From assembly GCA_958295775.1 (NCBI GenBank), contig CATQHC010000005.1, positions 62,001-126,000 of the forward strand: 64,000 nucleotides of DNA, given 5' to 3'. A model generated the notes under the pieces. That model was not told where the DNA came from. It did not search any database and saw nothing but the letters and a program-made list of their open reading frames with translations. Shown here piece by piece: positions 42,184 to 50,606 of the stretch (the first letter of the stretch is position 1; each line of letters starts with the position of its first letter). This DNA is from Chloroflexota bacterium (GTDB lineage Bacteria; Chloroflexota; UBA11872; VXOZ01). A program made the position numbers and the translations under genes.

Positions 42184-42615
42184 CCAACACGCAATTCTGA
42201 GGGTTCTTCTTTGGTACAGCGCATTTAGTGACGTAACAACCGGATTCTTCATCGGCAAGTCGAGCGCCAAGGTGGGAACGCATGAAAACTAATCTCCGGG
42301 AAGCCGCGGGCGACGATTGCCGCCGCCGCTGTCTCTCCCAGGCTACCCACTGGTGACGAATCATGGCGGTAGGCTTGGCACGCCAGCGGTTGAGGGTGTC
42401 GAGAGATGCAAGAAAGATGGCTATCGGTTTGCGCAGGCATGACGGGTCCCGGGGCTTGCACTATTGTGCAATGGCTTGGCTGCAAGCTCGGCGCACAATC
42501 GACCAACCATTTGATTCCCGCAGGGCATCTCTGCAAAAGCAAACCCCGCGCTTCCCGCAGAGCGGTAGGCGCGAGGCCGCAAACCATCTTCCAATAAGCG
42601 GCAGGAGAGGTAGCT
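42184..42615. other. Intergenic region between convergent holA and rpsT
   Basis: 432 bases with no gene, no clear terminator hairpin and no member of the repeat families. Short open frames in it have no ribosome binding site and no protein-like composition. Confidence 0.45.
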
Positions 42616-42891
42616 CTAGGCAGCCCCGCTGAACGCCAGATTGTACCGGCGTGTGAGCTGAGACTTGTGCCTGGCGGCGTTGTTGGTGTGAATGACACCC
42701 TTGCGGGCGGCGCGGTCAAAGCGGGCGCATGCCAGGGCTACGGCCTCTTGCGCCGTTTCTTGATCGCCCTCAGTGATGGCGTCGGATGCTTTGCGGCTGT
42801 AAGTCTTCAAGCTGCTGCGCACTGAACGGTTACGCAGGCGCTGCCGTTCCTGACGACGAACGCGCTTGAGATTGGCACGTTTCTTGGGCAA
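42616..42891 (-). CDS. rpsT: 30S ribosomal protein S20
   Basis: A 91-residue basic protein of the small subunit that binds 16S rRNA. 'PKKRANLKRVRRQERQRLRNRSVRSSLKTYSRKA' and the C-terminal 'KGVIHTNNAARHKSQLTRRYN' are diagnostic. The start is TTG (42891), preceded by GAGGAG ten bases upstream. A rare UUG start also occurs in E. coli rpsT, where it is part of S20 autoregulation; a similar weak-start control here is plausible but inferred. Confidence 0.95.
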   Translation of the reverse strand: MPKKRANLKRVRRQERQRLRNRSVRSSLKTYSRKASDAITEGDQETAQEAVALACARFDRAARKGVIHTNNAARHKSQLTRRYNLAFSGAA

Positions 42892-43315
42892 TTTCTCGCG
42901 TCTCCTCGGCTCTCTTTACCATGTCGTGACGACATATTACGCTTATTTCGCCCATTATACCAACTTCAGCAGCGGCATGCCCGTAACGGATTAGTAGAAC
43001 AGCAAGAATCTTCTTACACCCGGAAGTGACCATGCGCGCTCACCTGGCCAAAACTGCTCTCGTCCCTGTGCGTTTCTGCATCACAATGGGGTCCAAGTGA
43101 GAGATGCGCACCCCTCTTCAGTTTCTGCTGAGCCTGCTATGACTGAGGAACTGGAAAAGTCGACTTGCAAACGGAAAGAAGCAAAAGAATTCAACTTTCC
43201 TTCCCAAACCGCTCAACTGTTTGCAGTTCATGCTGAGCACTTTGACAAACTCCGCACAGGCCTATTGAAGAAACTACGGAGCAACACGCTATTCTCGCCG
43301 GTCAGTTTCGCTTTC

Positions 43316-43347
43316 CGTTTACCCTGCGACAGGCTCAGGGCGAACGG
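43316..43347. repeat. Family D dispersed repeat
   Basis: CCGTTTACCCTGCGACAGGC then TCAGGGCGAACGG, orientation opposite to the copy at 43510. Confidence 0.7.
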
Positions 43348-43404
43348 AATGGACGCCTTACGCCCACTAAGAAATCTATCCCGACCGCCGGGCTATCAAC
43401 TCCA

Positions 43405-43485
43405 GTAGATTCAACACCTGTGGCTTCAACTCCTATAACTTCAGCTCTTGTAGCTTCAACCCCCGGAACGTCAACACCTGAGACT
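43405..43485. repeat. Degenerate 15-bp tandem repeat
   Basis: About five imperfect 15-base units of type GTAGCTTCAACTCCT; read in frame they give repeated S-T-P-x-x. No surrounding gene supports translation. Confidence 0.55.
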
Positions 43486-43509
43486 TGCAAGATGGGCGCC
43501 TGTCTCTTC

Positions 43510-43543
43510 CCCGTTCGTGCTGAGCCTGTCGAAGTACGTACGG
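43510..43543. repeat. Family D dispersed repeat
   Basis: CCCGTTCGTGCTGAGCCTG then TCGAAGTACGTACGGG; the central GAGCCTGTCGAAG core is intact. Confidence 0.7.
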
Positions 43544-43590
43544 GGGATCAGCACGATTTCACCAGACCACTTCCTAATCACCGCTCCACT

Positions 43591-43893
43591 TCAACTGTTC
43601 TCTTCTTCCGCAGTCTCCAGTTGGTAAAGCTGCGTCGCGGTGTCACGGCAAGTGGCAGTGCGGAGTACGGCATCGCGGGAGACGTTGGTAAGGCTCGCCC
43701 ACCGGCCCCAGTTCGGCTGGCCTTTGTTCGCGTTGCCCTGCTCGCGCGCCAGCTTGTGGAGCACAGCCGTCGCGCGATTGGCGATATTCGACAGCATCAT
43801 GGCCGCAGCGGCCGGCGGCAGTTCCGCGGCAATGCCCTTGAGGACCGTATCCACCTCTTTCGGCACGGCGCGCGGCTTGACCTCGATTTCCAT
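43591..43893 (-). CDS. Hypothetical protein (100 aa)
   Basis: A small soluble protein with a helical, Ala-rich middle ('DTVLKGIAAELPPAAAAMMLSNIANRATAVLHKLAREQG') and a polar tail containing 'NWGRWASLTNVSRDAVLRTATCRDTA'. AAGGAG nine bases before the ATG at 43893 and good codon-like composition support a real gene. The family is not recognised. No partner gene is adjacent: repeats lie downstream and a long gene-free stretch upstream. Confidence 0.6.
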   Translation of the reverse strand: MEIEVKPRAVPKEVDTVLKGIAAELPPAAAAMMLSNIANRATAVLHKLAREQGNANKGQPNWGRWASLTNVSRDAVLRTATCRDTATQLYQLETAEEENS

Positions 43894-44356
43894 CTATACT
43901 GACTCCTTGCATTTGTTTGGATATTGTTCACACTTTCTTCAATATTCTAGGTTACTATCTGTGCTAACGCTCTTTCGATGATGGATGCCGGCACGGAATC
44001 AGTATGTCACGCTTCTATAGGGCGCACAGGTTCTTGGACTGGGGCGCACGCCTACTATCGTAGCGGCGCCTGCCACGGCCAAGCAGCCATAGCTCCCCTG
44101 ATCAGAAAGAACCGGCACGCAAACTCAGCGAGACGGTGTCGCGTGCGCGCTCTTTCTGAATCATACCAAAGGGCGCCAAGAGTCCCATTTAGAGTCCTAC
44201 TGCACAAATAGGCGCGCTCACCTGCCGCTGCAACACGTTTCCCATTTCAGCCGGTGAGGACCGCGCGAAGGAGAATGAAAGCGAGTATTCTATCAAACAG
44301 TGCATATGGCCGGCCCCCGCAAGTGTGCTGGATTGAGAACAGGCGTATGATTTCGT
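43894..44356. other. Intergenic region
   Basis: 463 bases between the divergent 100-residue gene and the second DUF418 gene. No repeat family copy, RNA or supported gene was found. Confidence 0.45.
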
Positions 44357-45703
44357 ATGGTCAGTGAAAGACAAACTGCGAGCGAATCTTCAGTCGAGCA
44401 AATCGGACCGGTAGCGCTTTCAGAGCGCATACAGGTCATAGACACACTGCGAGGGTTCGCGCTCTTCGGCATATTGCTCGTGAATATGCACCTTTTCAGT
44501 CATCCAGTGCAGGAGTTGCTCATTGGATATGACGATGTGGGCCCATTGCTAGATCGTGTCGCTGCCTGGGGAATTCAGGTTCTCGCTGAGTCCAAGTTCT
44601 ATCCGATATTCTCATTTCTCTTCGGACTGGGGTTTGCCCTTCAGATTCAGCGTGCTGAGGAACGTGGCGCTTCGTTTGTACCCCTCTATCTACGCCGGTT
44701 GTTTATCCTTTTGCTCATTGGCTTGGCTCATGCGGCGTTCGTGTGGGTGGGTGACATTCTGGTGCTGTATGCCGTGCTGGGAGCAATCCTCCTCCTCTTT
44801 TTCCGCAAACGCTCGCCGCGAACGCTCCTCGTGTGGGCGGGAGTGTTTCTTGCGGTATCGGTGCTGCTGCCTGCCGGACTGAGCGGGCTGGCATTGCTCG
44901 CCAAGCTCACCCCTGCCGGCGCAGCCGAGGTTAGCGCAGGCTTTGCCGAATCGGACACAGGGTTGCGCGCCGACGCAGCGCAAGCCGCGCTCGTCTACGC
45001 CACCGGTTCATTCGCCGAGATTACGGTTCAACGCCTGAGCGATCTGCGCCTGATGTACAGTGTCGCCATTTTCTTGGCTTTCAATGCCTTTGCCATGTTT
45101 CTGCTCGGCCTCTACGCCGGCCGCCGCAACATTTTTCGGAACATCTCGGCGCACACGCCGCTGCTCAAGAAGATTTTCTGGTGGGGTCTCGCTCTAGGGG
45201 TGAGCAGTAGTCTCACCCACGCGCTGGTGAGTCACGGACCGGAGTTTGCACTGCCTACCTGGCTGGATGTGCTTGCCGATTCCGCGCGCACGCTCGGCGC
45301 GCCAGTGCTCGCGCTCAGCTACATTGCCGGACTCACTCTCTTGCTGCAACACGATGCCTGGCGGGCACGGCTGGAGCCGCTGGCCGCGGTTGGCCGCATG
45401 GCACTGACCAACTATCTGCTGCAGTCTCTCATCGCCACCACACTGTTCTACGGCTATGGCTTCGGTCTTTTCGGACAGGTGGGGCCGGGCCTTGGGCTAC
45501 TGTTTTCAATTGCAATCTTCGCTTTGCAGATACCGCTAAGTGTTTGGTGGCTGCGGCACTTCCAATACGGACCGGTAGAGTGGCTGTGGCGCACACTCAC
45601 GTATCTGCGCTGGCAGCCAATCAAACTTAGTGGCGCCTGGGAACGTCAATTGGACAAACACAAGAAGGATCCGCTCGCTCTGAGCCTGCCGAAGGGCGAA
45701 TAA
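44357..45703 (+). CDS. DUF418 family membrane protein, copy 2
   Basis: A 448-residue polytopic protein with about ten helices, homologous to the 387-residue gene at 30.2 kb. N-terminal signature 'RIQVIDTLRGFALFGILLVNMHLF', loop 'SKFYPIFSFLFGLGFALQIQRAEERG', and the DUF418 C-terminal region 'AVGRMALTNYLLQSLIATTLFYGYG' and 'RHFQYGPVEWLWRTLTYLRW'. The last residues 'DPLALSLPKGE' are encoded by a family D repeat that has extended the 3' end. Transport or membrane function unknown. Confidence 0.88.
   Translation: MVSERQTASESSVEQIGPVALSERIQVIDTLRGFALFGILLVNMHLFSHPVQELLIGYDDVGPLLDRVAAWGIQVLAESKFYPIFSFLFGLGFALQIQRAEERGASFVPLYLRRLFILLLIGLAHAAFVWVGDILVLYAVLGAILLLFFRKRSPRTLLVWAGVFLAVSVLLPAGLSGLALLAKLTPAGAAEVSAGFAESDTGLRADAAQAALVYATGSFAEITVQRLSDLRLMYSVAIFLAFNAFAMFLLGLYAGRRNIFRNISAHTPLLKKIFWWGLALGVSSSLTHALVSHGPEFALPTWLDVLADSARTLGAPVLALSYIAGLTLLLQHDAWRARLEPLAAVGRMALTNYLLQSLIATTLFYGYGFGLFGQVGPGLGLLFSIAIFALQIPLSVWWLRHFQYGPVEWLWRTLTYLRWQPIKLSGAWERQLDKHKKDPLALSLPKGE
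45672..45699. repeat. Family D repeat forming the 3' end of the DUF418 gene
   Basis: CGCTCGCTCTGAGCCTGCC followed by GAAGGGCGA; degenerate copy that encodes the final residues of the protein. Confidence 0.6.
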
Positions 45704-45767
45704 ACTCTGCGCAATCTCATCGCATGTACCTGTCGTTTTGGGATTCCGCGAAATTCACGAAAGCAAT

Positions 45768-45793
45768 ATGGGAGCGCGGTTCTGCGCTCCCAT
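45768..45793. terminator. Terminator-like hairpin between convergent genes
   Basis: Perfect 10-bp arms ATGGGAGCGC (45768-45777) and GCGCTCCCAT (45784-45793) with loop GGTTCT. It lies between the DUF418 gene and the alpha-mannosidase gene; U-runs are weak on both sides. Confidence 0.5.
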
Positions 45794-45835
45794 GATCACT
45801 TCAAGTCCTTAGCGTGTGACGACCAAACTGCCCTG

Positions 45836-48529
45836 CTAGCTCTTGAACGCCACGGCAATCGTCTCAATCTCATAGCCGCCCAGCGGCACGGTTACGGTAT
45901 TGCCGGAGACCGCGAGCTCCGTCTCCAGGCCGCCCATCAGATCGGTCACCCAGGCGGCTTCCACCGCACGCGGGAGTTGCAGCGAAACCGTCGTATCTTC
46001 ACCGTGGGCCTCGAACAAGCGCAGCAGCCAGTTTCCGGGGCGGTCCGGGTGCTCCTGGATGGTGGTGATCACCACGTTCGGCGCGTCCGTGCGCACGAAA
46101 CTCTCGGAATCGCTGAGGAACGTGTTGCCCGCAAACGGCTGCATCGGCGCGGCCGTGGCTAACTTAGCAGTCTGCAAGGGGTTCCAATGCTGCCAACCGA
46201 CGCGCTCACCGTTGGCGCTCCGCCAGTCGCCATTGTGGGGCACGAGGGTGGCATGGTAGGTATGCACGCCAAGGTTCGGGTACTCGAAGAACGGCGTGCC
46301 GCAGGAGTACGCCGTGCGGATGAACATCGGGTAAACGGACGTGCCTTTGATGGTGTGCACGCAGTTGCTGGTGCCCAGGGTAACGCCGTAGTCGCTGTTG
46401 GAAACATCCAACCACTTTTGCACCCAGCGCGAACCGTCGCCGCGATAGGTGTTCGGTACCTCGTCCTTGCCGAAAACCACGTTGGCATACGGCACTTCAT
46501 ACGTCACTTCACCGCCTGTCACGTTGTAGGGCAGTGCGAGACGCACCTGCGTATTCTTCGTGCCGTTCCAGTCGATGGTGGTGGTGAGGTCCACGCGCGG
46601 TTCATGGTTGTGCAGGCGGATTTCTTGCACAATCGGTGCCCCGAGCACGTGGCTGCGTAGACAGACCGTCGTCCAAATGGGTCCGCGCTCAATCCACTGC
46701 ACCTGCGTGGGGCCGTCGCTAGCGCGCCACTCCCGGCCGGTGAAATTCGTGCCGGCCAGCCAGTCTTCGCCTCTGGCTTGTACCTCGAGCGCCTCATCGG
46801 TCGTTGGCACCTTCATGGCCTGCTCATCTTGGGAATCTTCCAGGTCGAAGCGCAGGTCTTCCAGTACCACCACCTCGTTGAAGTAGTGGTCGGCTTCGGC
46901 GGCGAGTTCCACACTGGAGCCGTCCGCTCGCTTCCACTGCAAACTCTTGACCATACCGCCGGTGACGTCCAACCGGAAGTGGTCGTTTTCAACCACCTGT
47001 TCCATGGTCATGCGCCGCGTATTCTGGTCGCTGGCGCCGACCCTGGGTTCCAAGTAAAAGGCCTTGATGCCAAGCGAGGGCACGTCCTTCGCCAGGAACG
47101 CGAAGTCCACCCGTGAGTAACCAAAGCCGGCAAAGTCGACCCGGTCGTCGCCGGCGTTCTGGGCCTTCAGGACCTGGCACGGCATCTCGTTGCCTTGCCC
47201 ATCGGTGACGCGGATGCCCGTCACGTTGTCACCGCCGAACTCCATGTAGTCCACCACCACGTCCGAGCGGTCCCAGTTGAGCGGGTTGCTCACCAGGATT
47301 GTGCGCGCTTCGTCGCTGGGCGGAGCATAGTTGACATGGGTGGCAAACTGGTTGTTCGCCTCCCGCGCGATTTCCATGCCGATCATGCGGGCGTGCACAG
47401 CGGTCTTGTAGCGCACGTCGTCGTTGAGCTCGCCATGTCTGCCGCCAACGTTATGGTCGTGGCAGTTATAGAGGTCTTCCCAAGCGGGATCGAGTTCGGC
47501 GCGCGGGTACGCGCCCAAGCCCAGGAGTCCGCGAATGGCGGAGAGTTTCTCCGCGGATGCCAGCGCGTTCTCCGCGTGGCGCGCTTCCAGATAGACGCGC
47601 GGCGCGAACGCCGGAATCGCGTAGAAGGCGTACGGAAAGTGGCCGCCGAAGACGGGCAAATCGTCCACCATGCCGGTCCGCTCAGCGGCTTCAAAGAAGC
47701 CCGTAATGGTCGAAAAGGTGAAGTTCAGCTTGCCTTCGTCGGTGAGTTTCTTGGCCGCGGCCACCATGTCCTCCGGTACCGGCGGACGCAGGTCGGACTG
47801 CCCCATCATGAGCAGCACGGGCAAGGGCCAGAGGCGCATGGCCTCCGAAATTGAATACACTTCCGGCTCATCACCCTCGTAGTCGGGCAGCCAGCCGAAT
47901 TCCGGGTTGGTAAGCAAAAAGGCCCAACCGTAGTTGTTGAGGTGGTTGGCCGCCAACACCCGCGAACCGTCCGGCGCTTGCCACCAATGGACCGGCGAAT
48001 ATGGGCGGAATCTTGTGTAAGAAAAGTATTTCACCCCGGCTTTGGCAAGCAATTGGGGCAATTGCGGCGTGTGGCCGGGCAGGTCGGAGTGCTGCGCCGT
48101 GGGCAGGTCGCACTCCAACACATCGCGTGCGAAGCGCTTGGCATGCACGATCTCCCGCACCATGATCTCACCATCGAGGACATCCTCCATGTAACCGACC
48201 ATGGCGGCAGTAGTCTCGAGCTTGCGCTCCTTGATGAGTTGCTTCACCTTGGGCAGGTACTCGGGGAAACGCGCCAGGAAGTGACGCAAGAAGGCCGCGT
48301 ACTCGACCGTGAACCGATAGTCCGGCACCGGGCCGCTAATGGCGTCGATAGAACCTTTTATTAGCTCGTCAGCGTAGGCGAGACACTCGGAGATGCCCGC
48401 GCACCAGCCGAAGTCCAAGTGCGAGCCCGGGACAATGAAGATTTCTTCCGGCAACGTGATCTCATCCAGGGGAACAACCGTTGCCTTGCGGACGCTGTTG
48501 ACCTCCGCCGGCCAAGTCTTGACTGCCAT
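45836..48529 (-). CDS. Glycoside hydrolase family 38 alpha-mannosidase
   Basis: An 897-residue cytoplasmic enzyme expected to hydrolyse alpha-mannosidic bonds with a zinc-dependent retaining mechanism. The N-terminal catalytic domain has 'IVPGSHLDFGWC' in place of the usual H-x-N/H-D-P-G-W and 'PTAQHSDLPGHTPQL' in place of the W-Q-I-D-P-F-G-H-S nucleophile region, so the zinc and nucleophile Asp residues appear conserved but the flanking residues differ. A helical middle and large C-terminal beta-sandwich domains complete the architecture. Length is normal for GH38. GGAGAAAGAAGG precedes ATG 48529. The substrate could be host- or algal-derived mannans; not shown. Confidence 0.82.
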   Translation of the reverse strand: MAVKTWPAEVNSVRKATVVPLDEITLPEEIFIVPGSHLDFGWCAGISECLAYADELIKGSIDAISGPVPDYRFTVEYAAFLRHFLARFPEYLPKVKQLIKERKLETTAAMVGYMEDVLDGEIMVREIVHAKRFARDVLECDLPTAQHSDLPGHTPQLPQLLAKAGVKYFSYTRFRPYSPVHWWQAPDGSRVLAANHLNNYGWAFLLTNPEFGWLPDYEGDEPEVYSISEAMRLWPLPVLLMMGQSDLRPPVPEDMVAAAKKLTDEGKLNFTFSTITGFFEAAERTGMVDDLPVFGGHFPYAFYAIPAFAPRVYLEARHAENALASAEKLSAIRGLLGLGAYPRAELDPAWEDLYNCHDHNVGGRHGELNDDVRYKTAVHARMIGMEIAREANNQFATHVNYAPPSDEARTILVSNPLNWDRSDVVVDYMEFGGDNVTGIRVTDGQGNEMPCQVLKAQNAGDDRVDFAGFGYSRVDFAFLAKDVPSLGIKAFYLEPRVGASDQNTRRMTMEQVVENDHFRLDVTGGMVKSLQWKRADGSSVELAAEADHYFNEVVVLEDLRFDLEDSQDEQAMKVPTTDEALEVQARGEDWLAGTNFTGREWRASDGPTQVQWIERGPIWTTVCLRSHVLGAPIVQEIRLHNHEPRVDLTTTIDWNGTKNTQVRLALPYNVTGGEVTYEVPYANVVFGKDEVPNTYRGDGSRWVQKWLDVSNSDYGVTLGTSNCVHTIKGTSVYPMFIRTAYSCGTPFFEYPNLGVHTYHATLVPHNGDWRSANGERVGWQHWNPLQTAKLATAAPMQPFAGNTFLSDSESFVRTDAPNVVITTIQEHPDRPGNWLLRLFEAHGEDTTVSLQLPRAVEAAWVTDLMGGLETELAVSGNTVTVPLGGYEIETIAVAFKS

Positions 48530-48713
48530 GAGACCTTCTTTCTCCTTCTGCTATTATCGAGAATCCACGCGAACGATGCACAGAAACGGTTTCACGCCGC
48601 CGGGTTGGCTCTCATTTCAATGCGTCTGTTCTCTCCGCCATACCACCCCTCATGCCCAAATGCTGTCACTCTTTCCGCTATGCCGGCTGTGTCTCGGTCA
48701 TTCCGGCGAAATG

Positions 48714-48741
48714 CCGGCCCCGTACCGCGATACGGGGCCGG
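48714..48741. repeat. Palindromic repeat, family C variant
   Basis: Arms CCGGCCCCGTA and TACGGGGCCGG, 11 bp and perfect, separated by CCGCGA. It lies downstream of the GNAT gene and upstream of the mannosidase gene. Confidence 0.7.
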
Positions 48742-48789
48742 AATCCAAGGGTGGGGCGGGGCGCCTTAGCCAGTGCCTGGCGAAGTCAC

Positions 48790-49326
48790 CTACAGGATGC
48801 ACTCCATTTCGCGGGCATTGTGGAAACTCCCCGGAATCAGCCGGGTCATCGTGAAGCCCATCTTTTTGTACACGTGCTGCGCCCGCAGGTTGTCGCCATC
48901 CACAGTGAGTATGATACGCCTTTTGCCCAATTGACGCGCAACCGTGATGAGGTGCTGCATGATCGCCTGTCCGAGCCCATGCCCTTGATACGCATCGGCC
49001 ACGGCAATGCCGAGAACGGGCCGTGCGGATTGCAGATTCTCAAAAAACCCATAGCCCGCCGGTTCTTCTTTCCCTTCCTGCTCCGCGAGAACGAGAAATC
49101 GGATGAAGTCGGGGTCTTCAGCCTGAGCCGCAAGGTCCTGCGCCACGGCATGCGTCCACGGCGTATGCGGTCGGAACCAGGCGCGTGTCTGCTTGCCCAG
49201 CATCTGGAAGAATGCGTAGAGCAGGTCGGCGTCCGATGTGCGCAGACGATGAAAGCGCACCACGCCAAGGGTGGGAAGAGAAATGGACTTATCAAGGGTT
49301 GGGTCTGTCAAGAAGAGACTCCACAA
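48790..49326 (-). CDS. GNAT family N-acetyltransferase
   Basis: A 178-residue acetyl-CoA-dependent transferase. The GNAT core is recognisable: 'FRPHTPWTHAVAQDLAAQ', 'RFLVLAEQEGKEEPAGYGFFENL', motif A 'LGIAVADAYQGHGLGQAIMQHLITVARQLG' with Q-x-x-G-x-G binding pyrophosphate, and the C-terminal 'VDGDNLRAQHVYKKMGF'. The substrate is unknown (ribosomal-protein or small-molecule acceptors both occur). ATG 49326 is an acceptable start with few alternatives. It stands next to an IS30 element. Confidence 0.85.
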   Translation of the reverse strand: MWSLFLTDPTLDKSISLPTLGVVRFHRLRTSDADLLYAFFQMLGKQTRAWFRPHTPWTHAVAQDLAAQAEDPDFIRFLVLAEQEGKEEPAGYGFFENLQSARPVLGIAVADAYQGHGLGQAIMQHLITVARQLGKRRIILTVDGDNLRAQHVYKKMGFTMTRLIPGSFHNAREMECIL

Positions 49327-49431
49327 TGTATCGGTTATTTTAGAAGCCTATAGTCAATCCGTCTTCAGTATGACAAAGAAAGCGTACAAGGGAACGAACG
49401 AGAGCGAGTGTAGCAAAAGGCGCATCAGCCG

Positions 49432-50408
49432 TCATTCCCGCGTATGCGGGAAGGTGGCTTCACATTTCAAGCGCAACACTTGGTTGATGAATATTTCTGC
49501 TGGCGTTTGGTAGCCGAGGCACTTGCGCGGGGTGTGGTTGTAGGCTTGCACCAACTGCGCGAAGCGTTCTTCGGTTACGGTCGCCAGGTCGGTTTTGCGC
49601 GGCAGCCCGCGCCGCAGGCGCCCGATGGCGGCTTCTTCGAAGAGGACGTTTTCAATGCCGTCTCTCTGCCACGGTGAGTGGGTATCGCAGAAGAAGGTCT
49701 GCATCCCCCAGGTCAGGGAGGCGGTAGTGGCGGACGTCTGCGACGAAGTCGGCGAACTCGGTGCCGTTGTCGAAGGTGGCCGTCTGACGCCACTCTGGAG
49801 GCAAGGAAGCGAACAGGTCATGCCTGGCAGTGGCGATGAGCAAGCGCGAGTGGCGCTCGTGCAGGGTCAGCGCCGCTTGGCCGTAGGTGCGAAAGAGCAT
49901 CAGATCAACCTCCCAATGACCGGGCGTTTGGCGGGCTGCCGCCGTCTGGTGCCGTTCTGCCAGGGGACGGCGCTGGGCAATGAACGCAGCCGGGCTGCCG
50001 CCTCTGCGCCCCCGCCAGCCGCGTTTCGACTTGCCCCGCGGCAGGTAATGGCGCCAACTGCCCGTAGCTAAAGCGATAGGGGTCTCATGCGCAATGACCG
50101 GCGCACCGGCTGCTTGCGCCAGGCGACCGGCAACCTGCGCCGGCGACCAGCCGCATTGCAGGTACCCCAGCACCACCTCTCGCAACGCCGCATCCCGCTC
50201 CAGCTTGCCGCCGCGCCAACGCCTGTTCCTGGGCATATCTCGCCTGATAGCCTCGCTTCCCGGACCCATTGCGTATTACCTCCCGCGTAATGGTCGATGG
50301 CGCGCGATCCAGAGCTGTAGCAATTTTCCGCTGCGACTGCCCCGCGGCGAGAAGTCTGGCCGCTTCACACCGCTCTTCAAAGGTAAACTGACTGTAGTAT
50401 GTTCCCAT
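49432..50408 (-). pseudogene. IS30 family transposase with two frameshifts
   Basis: Reading the minus strand, ATG 50408 opens with the IS30 helix-turn-helix 'TFEERCEAARLLAAGQSQRKIATALDRAPSTITREV', then the frame shifts near 50260-50280 ('ALARRQ' to 'KLERDAALREVVLGYLQCGWSPAQVAGRL'). The DDE core follows with 'TPGHWEVDLM' and 'TFDNGTEFADF', and a second shift near 49720 leads to 'FFCDTHSPWQRDGIENV' and 'YNHTPRKCLGYQTPAEIF'. All three acidic residues survive in the pieces, but no single frame encodes the protein, so the element is inactive unless the shifts are sequencing errors. Confidence 0.85.
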
Positions 50409-50445
50409 GGCAACACCTTAGCAAAGTGTTGCACTTCGTTTGTGA
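49460..50445 (-). mobile_element. IS30 family insertion sequence (degenerate)
   Basis: A 986-base element bounded by imperfect 24-bp inverted repeats, 49460-49483 (TCACATTTCAAGCGCAACAC...) and 50422-50445, which match at 18 of 24 positions and share the GCAACACTT core. The interior is filled by an IS30-type transposase in three frames. It sits between repeat hairpins (49431-49453 family C-like, 50473-50502). No clear target duplication was found. Confidence 0.75.
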
Positions 50446-50472
50446 GTCTAGGAAATCTATCTGCTCCCAAAG

Positions 50473-50502
50473 CCGTCACTCCGGTTTTCGCCGGAGTGAC
50501 GG
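50473..50502. repeat. Perfect family C hairpin
   Basis: Arms CCGTCACTCCGG and CCGGAGTGACGG, 12 bp and exact, loop TTTTCG. Adjacent to the right end of the IS30 element. Confidence 0.8.
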
Positions 50503-50606
50503 CGAGATGGCCTACACAGATCCCGCACGGTTCCAGCATTCGGCCGTCAGGGCTAATCGCAGAATCTTTACGGAATCCAATATGTGCACGCCTGGATCTA
50601 AATCAT

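Larger units (their letters stand above)
42892..43590. other. Long intergenic region with repeats
   Basis: 699 bases holding two family D repeats (43316-43347 and 43510-43543) and a 15-bp degenerate tandem repeat (43405-43485). Open frames across it encode repeat-derived peptides and lack ribosome binding sites. The rpsT promoter must lie at its left end. Confidence 0.55.

Noticed and set aside
43097-43408. Small gene of 103 codons
   Set aside because: Part of it is family D repeat sequence and it has no supported start.
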